In this document: positions 17,031 to 27,266 of the stretch, in pieces | Layout of the letters: each line of letters opens with the position of its first letter | Position numbering within the stretch: the first letter of the stretch is position 1 | NCBI GenBank assembly: GCA_051122655.1 | Contig: CP182107.1 | Span: 558,001-622,000, forward strand | From: Pasteurella sp030783905 | GTDB lineage: Bacteria; Pseudomonadota; Gammaproteobacteria; Enterobacterales; Pasteurellaceae | DNA: 64,000 bases | Direction: 5' to 3' | Position numbers and translations under genes: made by a program | The notes under the pieces: model-generated | What the model saw: the letters and a program-made list of their open reading frames with translations, nothing else | What the model was told of the DNA's origin: nothing | The model's database searches: none

Positions 17031-17990
17031 ATGCACAAATTAAACGAAAATGATGTGACACCTGAACATATTTTTTTCGAGCGTCGTAAAATCATTCAAA
17101 GTATGGGATTAATGGGGGCGGCTTCATTATTGCCAGGTTTCGCATTGGCTACTGAAAAACAAGATTCACGTCAAGCTTTAGATTTTGTGAAAGATCATAA
17201 TCCGCAGTCCTTGCTGTTAACGCCTGAAAATAAGGTGATCGGTTATAACAATTTCTATGAGTTTGGGGTTGATAAGGCCTCGCCTGCTAAATATGCTTCC
17301 GCATTAAAAACAGAACCTTGGACTTTACGGGTTGAAGGGGAAGTGGAAAAACCGATGACGTTTGATGTGCATCAGTTAATGCAGCAACTCCCATTGGAAG
17401 AGCGTATTTACCGTTTTCGCTGTGTTGAGGCTTGGTCGATGGTGATCCCTTGGATTGGTTTTGAACTGAATAAGTTATTGGCGTTAGTGCAGCCAACAAA
17501 TCAGGCAAACTATGTCGAATTTGAAACCTTGTATGATCCAGACAGTATGCCTGGGCAAAAAAATCATTTTTTTGGTGGAGGCTTGATTTATCCCTATGTA
17601 GAAGGGTTGACGATGGCAGAAGCCATGCATCCTTTGACCTTATTATCAGTGGGACTCTATGGCAAAACCTTAGCCCCTCAGAACGGTGCGCCGATTCGGT
17701 TAGTGGTGCCTTGGAAATATGGGTTTAAGAATATTAAATCCATTGTGAAAATTACGCTTAAATCAGCACAACCAATGACAACTTGGCACCAAGCCGCACC
17801 ACAAGAATACGGTTTTTATGCCAATGTGAATCCGGAAGTGGATCATCCGCGTTGGTCACAAGCAAGCGAACGCGTGATTGGTTCGGGTGGCTTATTGAGC
17901 GTGAAACGTCAACCAACCTTGATGTTTAATGGGTATGCTGAGCAAGTTGCGCATTTATATCAAGACCTAGATTTAAGGACCTATTTCTAA
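17031..17990 (+). CDS. msrP: periplasmic methionine sulfoxide reductase, molybdoenzyme subunit
   Basis: MsrP (YedY) repairs oxidised methionines in periplasmic proteins using a molybdopterin cofactor. The 319-residue protein has a twin-arginine signal (ERRKIIQSMG, arginines at 18-19) followed by a hydrophobic stretch, and the molybdenum-ligand cysteine in RFRCVEAWSM (C131). The stop codon overlaps the msrQ start by one base (TAATG), so the two subunits are coupled. A GGGGG-rich ribosome site precedes the ATG. Confidence 0.96.
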   Translation: MHKLNENDVTPEHIFFERRKIIQSMGLMGAASLLPGFALATEKQDSRQALDFVKDHNPQSLLLTPENKVIGYNNFYEFGVDKASPAKYASALKTEPWTLRVEGEVEKPMTFDVHQLMQQLPLEERIYRFRCVEAWSMVIPWIGFELNKLLALVQPTNQANYVEFETLYDPDSMPGQKNHFFGGGLIYPYVEGLTMAEAMHPLTLLSVGLYGKTLAPQNGAPIRLVVPWKYGFKNIKSIVKITLKSAQPMTTWHQAAPQEYGFYANVNPEVDHPRWSQASERVIGSGGLLSVKRQPTLMFNGYAEQVAHLYQDLDLRTYF

Positions 17991-18610
17991 TGTTAAGTCT
18001 GTTGAGAATACTGATTCATGTGGGGTGCTTCAGTCCATTTGTTTGGCTCGCTGTTGTGGTGCTGAGTGGTGATGAAACACAGCTAGGTGCAGATCCGATC
18101 AAAGAGATCCAACACTTTTTGGGTTTTACGGCAATCACCATTTTATTGCTTATGTTTATCTTGGGTAGGATTTTCCGTTTCATTAATCAACCTCAATTAC
18201 AAGTACTGCGCCGAGCCTTAGGACTATGGGCATGGAGTTATGCGGTTTTACATGTGGGGGCTTATTTTGCGTTAGAGTTAGGGTATGATTTGTCTTTATT
18301 TACGCAAGAATTATTAAACAGAAGTTATCTTATTATGGGCGTTATTGCCTTGTTAATTCTGAGTTTGATGGCGATCAGTTCATTACCTTATTTAAAACGC
18401 AAAATGGGTAAATGGTGGTTTTATTTGCATCAATTAGGCTATTACGCGTTGTTGTTAGGGGCCATCCATTACTTTTGGTCGGTCAAAAATGTGACATTTT
18501 CATCGATGTTATATTTGCTGTTATCCGTCATGATAGTGTGTGGCGCCTTATATGACCGATGGAGAAAACGAGATAGCCGTGCGATAAATGCTTGTGTCGG
18601 AAAAGATTGA
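17990..18610 (+). CDS. msrQ: heme-binding membrane subunit MsrQ
   Basis: MsrQ (YedZ) is a heme b inner-membrane protein that passes electrons to MsrP. The 206-residue protein has about six membrane helices of the ferric-reductase-like type and conserved histidines in VLHVGAYFALELGYD and LHQLGYYALLLGAIHYFW. Overlaps msrP by one base. Confidence 0.95.
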   Translation: MLSLLRILIHVGCFSPFVWLAVVVLSGDETQLGADPIKEIQHFLGFTAITILLLMFILGRIFRFINQPQLQVLRRALGLWAWSYAVLHVGAYFALELGYDLSLFTQELLNRSYLIMGVIALLILSLMAISSLPYLKRKMGKWWFYLHQLGYYALLLGAIHYFWSVKNVTFSSMLYLLLSVMIVCGALYDRWRKRDSRAINACVGKD

Positions 18611-18620
18611 TCTCACAAAT

Positions 18621-18629
18621 AAGTGCGGT
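18621..18629 (+). repeat. DNA uptake signal sequence
   Basis: AAGTGCGGT between msrQ and the YcgN-family gene. Confidence 0.9.
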
Positions 18630-18681
18630 AGAATATCGCCCTTATTTTTTATAAGCGATTTGAACGAGTGCGATAAGATTG

Positions 18682-19128
18682 ATGAATACGCTGATTGAAC
18701 CTGATTTTTGGAAACATAAGACGTTACTTGAAATGACTGAAGCTGAGTGGGAGGCACTCTGCGATGGTTGTGGTAAATGTTGTTATCGAAAATTTATTGA
18801 AGGGCGTGGTAAACGTAAAAAACTGTATTACACGCGCATTGCATGCAATCTTTTAGACCTCGACACTGGAAGATGTACTCACTATGCAAAACGTTTTCAG
18901 TTGGAAACGGATTGCACGAAACTGACCAAGAAAAATTTGCCCGATTTTCATTGGCTTCCTTCTACTTGTGCTTATCGATTATTGAACGAAAATAAACCGC
19001 TCTTTGACTGGCATCCGCTTATTTCAGGCGATCCAGCATCGGTCAAAAAAGCCCAAATTTTGATTAAAGAGGGGATTCATGAAGAAGATGTGATTGATTG
19101 GTTTGAGTTTATTGTTGATGAACATTAA
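18682..19128 (+). CDS. YcgN-family cysteine-cluster protein (UPF0260)
   Basis: Protein of 148 residues matching the YcgN/UPF0260 family. It has an N-terminal CDGCGKCCYRKF cluster and further cysteines in RIACNLL, GRCTHYAKRF, ETDCTKL and STCAYRLL, a pattern suggesting metal or iron-sulfur binding. The start is the ATG at 18682; an adjacent in-frame TTG at 18679 is less likely. The ribosome site is weak. Function is unknown. Confidence 0.9.
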   Translation: MNTLIEPDFWKHKTLLEMTEAEWEALCDGCGKCCYRKFIEGRGKRKKLYYTRIACNLLDLDTGRCTHYAKRFQLETDCTKLTKKNLPDFHWLPSTCAYRLLNENKPLFDWHPLISGDPASVKKAQILIKEGIHEEDVIDWFEFIVDEH

Positions 19129-19247
19129 ACCGTGTCTATGACGAATCAGTGCTTAGACCTGTAGTCGTCAGCAGACAGTATCACCATGATGATGCACTAG
19201 AAAGCGAGGCGATAGCGCTGAGTTGCGTCACAATACTAAGCGGATAT

Positions 19248-19271
19248 GCCCTTTTGATGAGGGCTTTTTAT
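19248..19271 (+). terminator. terminator-like hairpin
   Basis: GCCCT / AGGGC with a TTTGATG-type loop followed by TTTTTATTT. It could end the YcgN-family transcript or a small RNA within the preceding region. Confidence 0.6.
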
Positions 19272-19391
19272 TTGACCTGCGCAGCTGTAAAATAAGCTAT
19301 GTCATTGAAATGATTGAATATGTAAAACATATCGCCACACTCTCTATCATTTTGCCACATTGTAATCAGATTCTTACCCACACTCACTTAT

Positions 19392-19407
19392 CTTGACGAA
19401 GATCACT
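19392..19407 (+). promoter_or_regulatory. possible CRP site upstream of malQ
   Basis: CTTGA-N6-TCACT matches 7 of 10 positions of the CRP consensus TGTGA-N6-TCACA, about 85 bp before malQ. Weak on sequence alone, but the glycogen genes are plausible CRP targets. Confidence 0.35.
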
Positions 19408-19489
19408 AATTTAAATAAAAGTCATTGCCTTTGTAGGTTGCTTGGATAGAATAACTATTAATCATTAATCTAGTTTAGGTTTGTTATTA

Positions 19490-21580
19490 ATGGATATTGA
19501 ATACATCCGGCGTGAGGCTGAAAAGCAAGGCATTGCCCCCTCTCATTATGATATTAATGGGCAGCTTATTTACGCCAGTCCAGATACATTAACGTATTTC
19601 ACGGATTTATTGAAAGCTTCGTCAGATTCCTCATCTGCACAATTACACTTTCACGATGTTGTGGTGTTTCTAGAAAACGAACCGATTCAGTATTGTTTAG
19701 CTCGTCTTTCTCTAGCTGAACAGCCTTTGAGTTACCAACTCGTGAACGAGTCAGGCAAACACATCCTTACACAATCCTGTACTCGCAGTGCGTTTCTCAA
19801 CTTACCTCCACTTGAGTTCGGTTATTATCATTTGCGTATTACAAACGCCGATACTCATTATTCTGTACGTGTCTTGATCAGTCCTCAAACAGCCTATCAA
19901 CCCCCAGTGTTACAACAAAAAAAAGCGTGGGGATTAAATATTCAATTGTATAGTTTACGTTCTGAACAAAACTGGGGAATTGGAGATTTTGCTGATCTTG
20001 CTTATTTAGTTGAACAAGCAGTGACGTATGGTGTCGATTTTATTGGTATTAATCCGTTGCATTTAATGTATGACGCAGTACCAGAATGGGCAAGCCCTTA
20101 CAGCTCTTCTTCTCGTCGATGGTTGAATCCTATTTACTTATCTGTACCAAAACTACCTGAATTTAAACGCTGTAAAGGTGTTCAGCATTGGTTTACTTCA
20201 GAAGACATTCAAACAGAATTGGCTTGTTTGCAGACCACAGACTTAGTGGATTATACCCGAGTGAGCGCACTCAAACAAACTGCGCTGAAACAACTGTTTG
20301 CCTTTTCAAAGCGCAGTCAATCTGCGGTAATTATTCAACGTCGTCAGGCTTTCTTACAATTTATGAAACAGCAAGGCGAACCCCTCTTGTTGCAAGGGCT
20401 GTTTGATGTTTTAGATGGTCAATCTCATCCACAAATGCCAACAGAGAAAACGATTGGCTGGTTAGGTTGGTGTCGTGAATGGCAATCTTTAAGTAAAGCG
20501 AAACGTCAGCGTTTACTCAAAACCTATCAAGCAGAGATCGAGTTTTATGCCTGGTTACAGTGGTTAGCGACAGAACAATTAATGGAAATTCAAGCATTAT
20601 GTGCGCGTTTAGGGATGAGTTTAGGCATTTATGGTGATTTAGCGGTAAATAGCTCACGTGGTAGTGCGGATGTTTGGACCGATCCAGAATTGTATTTGAT
20701 TAATGCATCAATCGGGGCACCACCTGATCCATTAGGCCCAGTTGGACAAAATTGGAATTTACCACCTTATAATCCTGCGATCTTAACACGTCGTGGTTTT
20801 CAACCATTTATTGATATGTTACGCAGTAATATGCAACATTTTGGTGTTTTGCGTATTGATCATGTGATGGGCTTATTCCGTTTATGGCTGATTCCAGAAG
20901 AAAAAACAGCCGCAGATGGCGCGTATGTCTATTATCCATTTGATGAATTAATGGCAATCTTAGCCATTGAAAGCCAACGTAATCGTTGTTTGATTGTAGG
21001 GGAAGATTTAGGCACGGTACCAGATGAAGTGCGGTCAAAACTAAACGAATTACAGATTTTTTCTTACTTCGTTTTATATTTTGAGCAACGTAATCGCCAA
21101 TACCCACCAGGTGAGCAGTTTCCTGTAAACGCTTTCGCCACTATTGGTACACATGATGTGCCGTCACTACAAAGTTTTTGGCATTGTGTTGATTTGCAGC
21201 TATTTCATCAACTCGGGATTTTAGACGGCGAGATGTTGCAACAAAAATATGCACAACGCGTGATTGATAAACAGGCTTTGTTAGATACTTTGCATCGTGA
21301 TGGCTATTTGCCACCAAATTATGAAGGGAACGCGTTATCGATGGCGATGCATGCCCACCTCAATTATGTATTGCACCAATATTTAGCTAAAAGCCGTACG
21401 CGATTGATTGGTGTACAACTGGAAAATTTATTCAGCCAAGAAATGTCATTTAATTTACCTGGCACTGATAGGGAATATCCAAACTGGCGTAAAAAACTCG
21501 CATGGACACTTGAACAGCTATTTAGTGATCAACATATCACCGCGTTTTTAAGCGAGATTGATCAAGCGCGTCATGCATGA
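19490..21580 (+). CDS. malQ: 4-alpha-glucanotransferase (amylomaltase)
   Basis: GH77 enzyme that transfers glucan segments between maltodextrins. The 696-residue product contains WGLNIQLYSLRSEQNWGIGDF and the catalytic carboxylates in VLRIDHVMGLFRLW (nucleophile), VGEDLGTVP (acid/base) and GTHDVPSLQSFW. The ATG at 19490 is used; the in-frame TTG at 19481 would add three residues. First gene of a six-gene operon with glgBXCAP, so maltodextrin reshaping is tied to glycogen turnover. One uptake signal lies inside. Confidence 0.95.
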   Translation: MDIEYIRREAEKQGIAPSHYDINGQLIYASPDTLTYFTDLLKASSDSSSAQLHFHDVVVFLENEPIQYCLARLSLAEQPLSYQLVNESGKHILTQSCTRSAFLNLPPLEFGYYHLRITNADTHYSVRVLISPQTAYQPPVLQQKKAWGLNIQLYSLRSEQNWGIGDFADLAYLVEQAVTYGVDFIGINPLHLMYDAVPEWASPYSSSSRRWLNPIYLSVPKLPEFKRCKGVQHWFTSEDIQTELACLQTTDLVDYTRVSALKQTALKQLFAFSKRSQSAVIIQRRQAFLQFMKQQGEPLLLQGLFDVLDGQSHPQMPTEKTIGWLGWCREWQSLSKAKRQRLLKTYQAEIEFYAWLQWLATEQLMEIQALCARLGMSLGIYGDLAVNSSRGSADVWTDPELYLINASIGAPPDPLGPVGQNWNLPPYNPAILTRRGFQPFIDMLRSNMQHFGVLRIDHVMGLFRLWLIPEEKTAADGAYVYYPFDELMAILAIESQRNRCLIVGEDLGTVPDEVRSKLNELQIFSYFVLYFEQRNRQYPPGEQFPVNAFATIGTHDVPSLQSFWHCVDLQLFHQLGILDGEMLQQKYAQRVIDKQALLDTLHRDGYLPPNYEGNALSMAMHAHLNYVLHQYLAKSRTRLIGVQLENLFSQEMSFNLPGTDREYPNWRKKLAWTLEQLFSDQHITAFLSEIDQARHA

Positions 21581-21611
21581 ACTTAATTAAAGTCGAATTT
21601 GAGGATGTGTT

Positions 21612-23804
21612 ATGGTTCAATTAGTTTCACCTTCCGTGATTAATCAATTTTTTGAAGGAACGCATGCAGACCCATTTTCTGTATTAGGGATGCATGAAAC
21701 AGAGAATGGTATTGAAATTCGGGCACTATTGCCAGATGCAAGCCGTGTGGTGGTGATTAATAATGAAACACAAAAAGCGGTTGGCGAGTTAGATTGCGCT
21801 GATGAGCGTGGCTTTTTTGTTACAGTGATACCGAAAACAAGAACCTTTTTTGCCTATCAATTACAAGTTTTTTGGGGCGCTGAATCACAGATTATCGAAG
21901 ATCCTTATCGTTTTCATCCAATGATAGCTGATTTAGATAATTGGTTATTAAGTGAAGGGTCTCATTTACGTCCTTATGAAGTACTCGGTGCACATTTTAT
22001 GGAATGTGATGGGGTGTCAGGGGTAAATTTCCGTTTATGGGCACCGAATGCGAAACGTGTGTCGGTTGTGGGCGATTTCAATTATTGGGATGGTCGTCGT
22101 CACCCAATGCGTTTTCACCAAAAGAGCGGTGTGTGGGAGCTTTTTTTACCAAAAGCTTCACTGGGTCAACTGTATAAATTTGAATTAATTGATTGTCATG
22201 GGCAGTTACGTTTAAAAGCTGATCCCTATGCCTTTAGTTCGCAATTACGTCCTGATACGGCATCGCAAATTAGCGTATTACCTGAAATCGTGCCGATGAC
22301 CGCACAACGTCGCAAAGCAAATCAATTTGATCAGCCTATTTCTATTTATGAAGTGCATCTTGGCTCTTGGCGTCGCAATTTAGAGAATAACTTTTGGCTG
22401 GACTATGATCAGATTGCCGATGAATTGATTCCATATGTGAAAGAGATGGGCTTTACACACATTGAATTCTTACCTATTTCTGAATTTCCATTTGATGGCT
22501 CATGGGGTTATCAGCCGCTAGGATTGTATTCGCCAACTAGTCGATTTGGTACGGCAGATGGATTTAAACGTTTAATTGAAAAAGCCCACGAGGCGGGAAT
22601 TAATGTGATTTTAGACTGGGTACCTGGCCATTTCCCAAGTGATACCCACGGGTTAGCCGCCTTTGATGGTACCGCATTGTATGAGCATGCCGATCCGCGT
22701 GAAGGCTACCACCAAGATTGGAACACCTTAATTTATAACTATGGGCGTAATGAAGTGCGTAACTTTTTATCCAGTAATGCACTTTATTGGCTAGAACGTT
22801 TTGGTTTGGATGGTATTCGTGTTGATGCGGTTGCCTCGATGATTTATCGTGATTACAGCCGTGCAGAAGGCGAATGGATACCGAATCAATATGGTGGGCG
22901 TGAAAATTTAGAAGCCATTGAATTTTTAAAACACACTAACTGGAAAATCGATTCTGAAGCACAAGGTGCGCTTTCGATTGCAGAAGAATCCACCTCTTTT
23001 GCCGGAGTGACAAAGCCGTCCAAAGAGGGAGGGTTAGGTTTTCACTTTAAATGGAATATGGGTTGGATGAATGACACGCTGTCTTACATGCAAAAAGATC
23101 CCGTGTATCGCCAATATCACCATGAACAGATGACCTTCGGTATGGTGTATCAGTATAGTGAAAATTTTGTTTTGCCATTATCTCATGATGAAGTGGTACA
23201 CGGTAAATGTTCCTTACTCGGTAAAATGCCGGGTGATGCGTGGCAGAAATTTGCCAACTTACGGGCTTATTATGGCTATATGTGGGGCTATCCGGGTAAA
23301 AAATTACTTTTCATGGGGAATGAATTTGCACAAGGGCGTGAATGGAATTATCAAGAAAGCCTTGATTGGTTCTTACTTGAAGAGGCGTATGGTGGGCGAT
23401 GGCATCAAGGCGTGCAGTTGTTGGTAAAAGATCTGAATCATCTTTATCAACAAAATGCACCGCTCTTTGAACTAGATGGTTCACCAGAAGGATTTGATTG
23501 GTTAGTGGTGGATGATCGTCAAAACTCGGTATTTGCCTTTGAACGTCGCAGTAAAAACGGTGAACGGATTATTGTGGTGAGTAATTTTACGCCTGTACCA
23601 CGTCATGGATATCGTTTTGGGGTGAATATGGCGGGGAATTATGTGGAAATTTTAAATACCGATTCGGCATTTTATCAGGGATCAAATGTCGGAAATGGTG
23701 GTGAAGTGAGCAGCGAAATGATTGAAAGTCATGGTCGAGCACAGTCGATTTGCGTGTCTATTCCGCCACTTGCCACCATTTATTTGAAGTACCAAGGAAA
23801 ATAA
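21612..23804 (+). CDS. glgB: 1,4-alpha-glucan branching enzyme
   Basis: Introduces alpha-1,6 branches into glycogen. The 730-residue protein (E. coli GlgB has 728) has N-terminal beta-sandwich modules including a CBM48 (FRLWAPNAKRVSVVGDFN), then a GH13 barrel with the catalytic residues in DGIRVDAVASMIYRDY, SIAEESTSF and LPLSHDEVVHGK. A GAGGATG ribosome site precedes the ATG. Begins 31 nt after malQ. Confidence 0.97.
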   Translation: MVQLVSPSVINQFFEGTHADPFSVLGMHETENGIEIRALLPDASRVVVINNETQKAVGELDCADERGFFVTVIPKTRTFFAYQLQVFWGAESQIIEDPYRFHPMIADLDNWLLSEGSHLRPYEVLGAHFMECDGVSGVNFRLWAPNAKRVSVVGDFNYWDGRRHPMRFHQKSGVWELFLPKASLGQLYKFELIDCHGQLRLKADPYAFSSQLRPDTASQISVLPEIVPMTAQRRKANQFDQPISIYEVHLGSWRRNLENNFWLDYDQIADELIPYVKEMGFTHIEFLPISEFPFDGSWGYQPLGLYSPTSRFGTADGFKRLIEKAHEAGINVILDWVPGHFPSDTHGLAAFDGTALYEHADPREGYHQDWNTLIYNYGRNEVRNFLSSNALYWLERFGLDGIRVDAVASMIYRDYSRAEGEWIPNQYGGRENLEAIEFLKHTNWKIDSEAQGALSIAEESTSFAGVTKPSKEGGLGFHFKWNMGWMNDTLSYMQKDPVYRQYHHEQMTFGMVYQYSENFVLPLSHDEVVHGKCSLLGKMPGDAWQKFANLRAYYGYMWGYPGKKLLFMGNEFAQGREWNYQESLDWFLLEEAYGGRWHQGVQLLVKDLNHLYQQNAPLFELDGSPEGFDWLVVDDRQNSVFAFERRSKNGERIIVVSNFTPVPRHGYRFGVNMAGNYVEILNTDSAFYQGSNVGNGGEVSSEMIESHGRAQSICVSIPPLATIYLKYQGK

Positions 23805-23877
23805 TTGCATCTGATAGGTTGTGCTATCCTATGTATAAGCAGTAATACTATGTAATCAAAATAATAATATTATATAA

Positions 23878-25872
23878 ATGAAAACAATAAAAACAGGGAA
23901 ACCTTATCCGTTAGGGTGTTCAAAACAAACGGAAGCCGGACAAATAGGCTATAACTTTGCATTATTTTCTCAAGCAGCACAACGTGTTCAACTTTGTCTG
24001 TTTAGCGAGGGGCAAGAGCAGCGGGTTGACTTAATGCCGAGCGATGAAGGTATTTGGCATGTTTGGGTGAGTGATATCGCAGTTGGGACAGCGTATGCTT
24101 ATCGAATTTCGGGCAAAACAGACCGCACTTTAGCGAACCCCAATAAATTAATGTTGGATCCTTATGCTAAAGCAGTGGTAGGCAAGCCGGATCTCAGTAG
24201 TGCAGAAAAATGTGCTTGGTTTGATTTGGCTGATTCAAGGGATAACGCCCCTTTGGCACCAAAAGCCGTGATTATTGATGAGCAGTTTGATTGGCAAGCG
24301 GATAAACCGTTGCGCACCCCTTGGTCACAAACGGTGATTTATGAAATGCACGTAAAAGGTTTCACGCAATTACGTGCGGATTTGCCAGAAACGTTGCGTG
24401 GGACTTATGCGGGTTTGGCCCATCCAAAGATGATTGCGTATTTGCAAGAATTAGGCATCACGGCAGTTGAGTTATTGCCTATTCAATATCAAGCGGATGA
24501 ACGGCATTTACAGGAAAAAGGCTTAGCCAATTATTGGGGATATAACCCACTAGCGATGTTTGCGGTAGAATCCAACTACAGTACTCAACAGAGCAGTATG
24601 AGTGCATTAAATGAATTTAAAATGATGGTCAAAGCGTTACATCAAGCGGGCATCGAAGTGATTTTAGATATGGTATTTAACCATACGGCTGAATCAGAAA
24701 AACATTTTCCGACGTTCAGTCAGCGTGGCATTGATGATGAAACTTACTATTGGCAAGATACGCAAGGGCATTATTATAACTGGACGGGCTGTGGTAATAC
24801 CCTGAATTTATCTCATCCCATGACGCGCCGTTGGGTGATAGATTGTTTATGTTATTGGGTAGAGGCGTGCCATGTCGATGGTTTCCGTTTTGATTTAGGT
24901 ACTGTGTTGGGGCGTGAGGGAGAAGGCGGTTTTAATCCACAAGCACAGTTATTTGCAGCTATTCAAGCTGAACCGCGTTTACAAGGCTGTAAGTTGATTG
25001 CAGAACCTTGGGATATTGGTGATTTCGGCTATCAAGTGGGTAAATTTCCTACTTACTTTGCAGAATGGAATGATCGTTTTCGCGATGATGTGACACGTTT
25101 TTGGTTATGGAAGAGTGGTGAAAATGGTGCATTTGCCCAACGCTTGGCAGGCTCAAGTGATCTGTTCCAACAAGGTTGTCGTCAAGTGCATAGTTCGATC
25201 AATTTTATTACCGCACATGATGGTTTTACTTTACGTGATTTAGTCAGTTATAACGAAAAACACAATTGGGCAAATGGCGAAAATAACCGTGATGGGCGGA
25301 ACCAAAATTACAGTTATAACCATGGTGTTGAAGGCATCGACAATATTTCCAGTACGGTGGAACATGACCGTGTTTTAAGTAGCATTGCCTTACTGATGAA
25401 TTTGCTCTTAGCAAATGGCACACCAATGTTACTGGCGGGGGATGAGTTTGGTAATTCTCAGTTTGGTAATAATAATGCCTATTGCCAAAATAATGAAATA
25501 GCCTGGCTTAAATGGCAAGACTTTAATCCGTTATTATTTAACGCAACTAAGCAAACGATTGCGTTAAGAAAAAAAATAGCGAGTTTACAGCAAGATCGTT
25601 GGTGGTCTGATGTGAATGTTCAGTGGCTTAATACCCAAGGTGAGCCAATGACTATCGCGGATTGGCATAATCAAGAAAGCAAAGCGTTACAAGTACTTTT
25701 AGATAATCAATGGCTTTTTTTGATTAATGCGAAACAAAAATTACAAACTTTCTTGTTACCTGCAGGTGATTGGGAAGTTATGTATTGTGCAACAAAATTA
25801 ACCACTCAAGGCGGTTTTATCGAGTTGGATGATGTCACTTTTGGTGTGTTGCAACAGTTAAACAAGCAGTAA
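23878..25872 (+). CDS. glgX: glycogen debranching enzyme
   Basis: Isoamylase-type GH13 enzyme that removes short side chains left by GlgP. The 664-residue product has an N-terminal CBM48-like domain and the catalytic residues in VDGFRFDLGTVLGRE, LIAEPWDIG and TAHDGFTLRDLVSYNEKHN. The 20 bases before the ATG are AT-only or nearly so and contain no Shine-Dalgarno sequence, unlike its operon neighbours. Begins 73 nt after glgB. Confidence 0.96.
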   Translation: MKTIKTGKPYPLGCSKQTEAGQIGYNFALFSQAAQRVQLCLFSEGQEQRVDLMPSDEGIWHVWVSDIAVGTAYAYRISGKTDRTLANPNKLMLDPYAKAVVGKPDLSSAEKCAWFDLADSRDNAPLAPKAVIIDEQFDWQADKPLRTPWSQTVIYEMHVKGFTQLRADLPETLRGTYAGLAHPKMIAYLQELGITAVELLPIQYQADERHLQEKGLANYWGYNPLAMFAVESNYSTQQSSMSALNEFKMMVKALHQAGIEVILDMVFNHTAESEKHFPTFSQRGIDDETYYWQDTQGHYYNWTGCGNTLNLSHPMTRRWVIDCLCYWVEACHVDGFRFDLGTVLGREGEGGFNPQAQLFAAIQAEPRLQGCKLIAEPWDIGDFGYQVGKFPTYFAEWNDRFRDDVTRFWLWKSGENGAFAQRLAGSSDLFQQGCRQVHSSINFITAHDGFTLRDLVSYNEKHNWANGENNRDGRNQNYSYNHGVEGIDNISSTVEHDRVLSSIALLMNLLLANGTPMLLAGDEFGNSQFGNNNAYCQNNEIAWLKWQDFNPLLFNATKQTIALRKKIASLQQDRWWSDVNVQWLNTQGEPMTIADWHNQESKALQVLLDNQWLFLINAKQKLQTFLLPAGDWEVMYCATKLTTQGGFIELDDVTFGVLQQLNKQ

Positions 25873-25941
25873 TTACATGTAAACAATAATAAGGGTTGTT
25901 GATATGAGGTTGTGCAACGTCACCCAATAATGGAGGTCATT

Positions 25942-27249
25942 ATGAATAGCAGCATTGTGAAATTGCCTAATAAATATGAGTTAGTGAAGGATACCCTTGT
26001 CTTAATTCTTGCAGGTGGACGTGGGTCTCGCTTGTATGAATTGACAGATAAGCGTGCCAAACCAGCTCTGTATTTCGGTGGTAATCGTCGAATTATCGAT
26101 TTTGCATTGTCAAATTGCTTAAATTCAGGTCTAAACCGCATTGGCGTGGTGACACAATATGCAGCGCATTCTTTGCTACGTCATTTACAAAATGGTTGGT
26201 CATTTTTACCCGCTGAACGCGGTGAATTTATTGATATGCTACCTGCACGTCAGCAAATTGATGATTCAACTTGGTACCGTGGTACTGCGGATGCCGTTTA
26301 TCAAAATATGGCGATCATTCGAGATCACTATTGCCCTAAATATATTCTTATATTAGCGGGTGACCATATTTATAAACAAGATTATAGTCAGATGTTGTTG
26401 GATCACATTAATAGTGGGGCAAAATGTACCGTAGGTTGTATCGAAGTTGAACGTGAAAAAGCCAGCGAATTTGGTGTGATGGCAGTGAATGAAAACTTAA
26501 AAGTGAAGTCTTTTGTGGAAAAACCAAAAGATCCACCGGCCATGGTGGGTAAACCAAACACCTCACTTGCTTCTATGGGGATTTATGTGTTTGATGCAGC
26601 GTATCTTTACGATGTATTAGAGCGTGAGGTGAGTTCCCCTTATACTTCACATGACTTTGGTAAGGATATTCTACCAAAAGCCTTAGAAGAGGAAGTGTTA
26701 TACGCCCATCCATTTAGTCGTTCTTGCATGGGGCGTAATACGGAAGGGGAAATTTACTGGCGTGATGTGGGAACATTAGACAGTTTCTGGCAATCGAATA
26801 TTGACTTAGTGTGTGAAACACCGCAGTTAGATATTTATGACCAAAGCTGGCCAATTCGTGGTAACCCAGTACAAACTTACCCATCAAAATTCTTCTATAA
26901 GAAAGAAATTGCACGACCAGTGGATAACTCATTGATTTCCGGTGGTTGTGTTATTACCGATGCCTCTATTAGTTATTCGGTTCTATTCGATCGGATTAAA
27001 ATTAATGAAGGGTCTGAAATTGATCACTGTGTCGTTTTACCACAAGTGACGATTGGAAAAAATTGTAAATTAAAACGTTGTATTATTGATCGTCATACCA
27101 CCATTCCAGATGGGATGGAAATTGGTGTGAACTTAGAACTTGACCGTCAACGTTTTAGAGTCAGTTCTGGTGGCGTTGTGCTTGTGACACAATCCATGTT
27201 AAAGAAGCTTAATGGAGAAGACGTGGCATCAGAAGCCCATCTTGATTGA
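25942..27249 (+). CDS. glgC: glucose-1-phosphate adenylyltransferase
   Basis: Makes ADP-glucose from glucose 1-phosphate and ATP, the committed and allosterically controlled step of glycogen synthesis. The 435-residue product has the nucleotidyltransferase signature LAGGRGSRLYELTDKRAKP and a C-terminal left-handed beta-helix. The ATG at 25942 follows a strong GGAGGT; the longer frame from 25912 adds unconserved residues. Lies between glgX and glgA. Confidence 0.97.
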   Translation: MNSSIVKLPNKYELVKDTLVLILAGGRGSRLYELTDKRAKPALYFGGNRRIIDFALSNCLNSGLNRIGVVTQYAAHSLLRHLQNGWSFLPAERGEFIDMLPARQQIDDSTWYRGTADAVYQNMAIIRDHYCPKYILILAGDHIYKQDYSQMLLDHINSGAKCTVGCIEVEREKASEFGVMAVNENLKVKSFVEKPKDPPAMVGKPNTSLASMGIYVFDAAYLYDVLEREVSSPYTSHDFGKDILPKALEEEVLYAHPFSRSCMGRNTEGEIYWRDVGTLDSFWQSNIDLVCETPQLDIYDQSWPIRGNPVQTYPSKFFYKKEIARPVDNSLISGGCVITDASISYSVLFDRIKINEGSEIDHCVVLPQVTIGKNCKLKRCIIDRHTTIPDGMEIGVNLELDRQRFRVSSGGVVLVTQSMLKKLNGEDVASEAHLD

Positions 27250-27266
27250 TTAAGTATGGCATCCAA

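Larger units (their letters stand above)
19129..19489. other. 361-bp gene-free region before malQ
   Basis: No protein gene seen. The first 140 bases are relatively GC-rich with several short inverted repeats and end in a terminator-like hairpin (19248-19271). The remainder is the AT-rich upstream region of the glycogen operon with a possible CRP site at 19392-19407. Confidence 0.5.
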
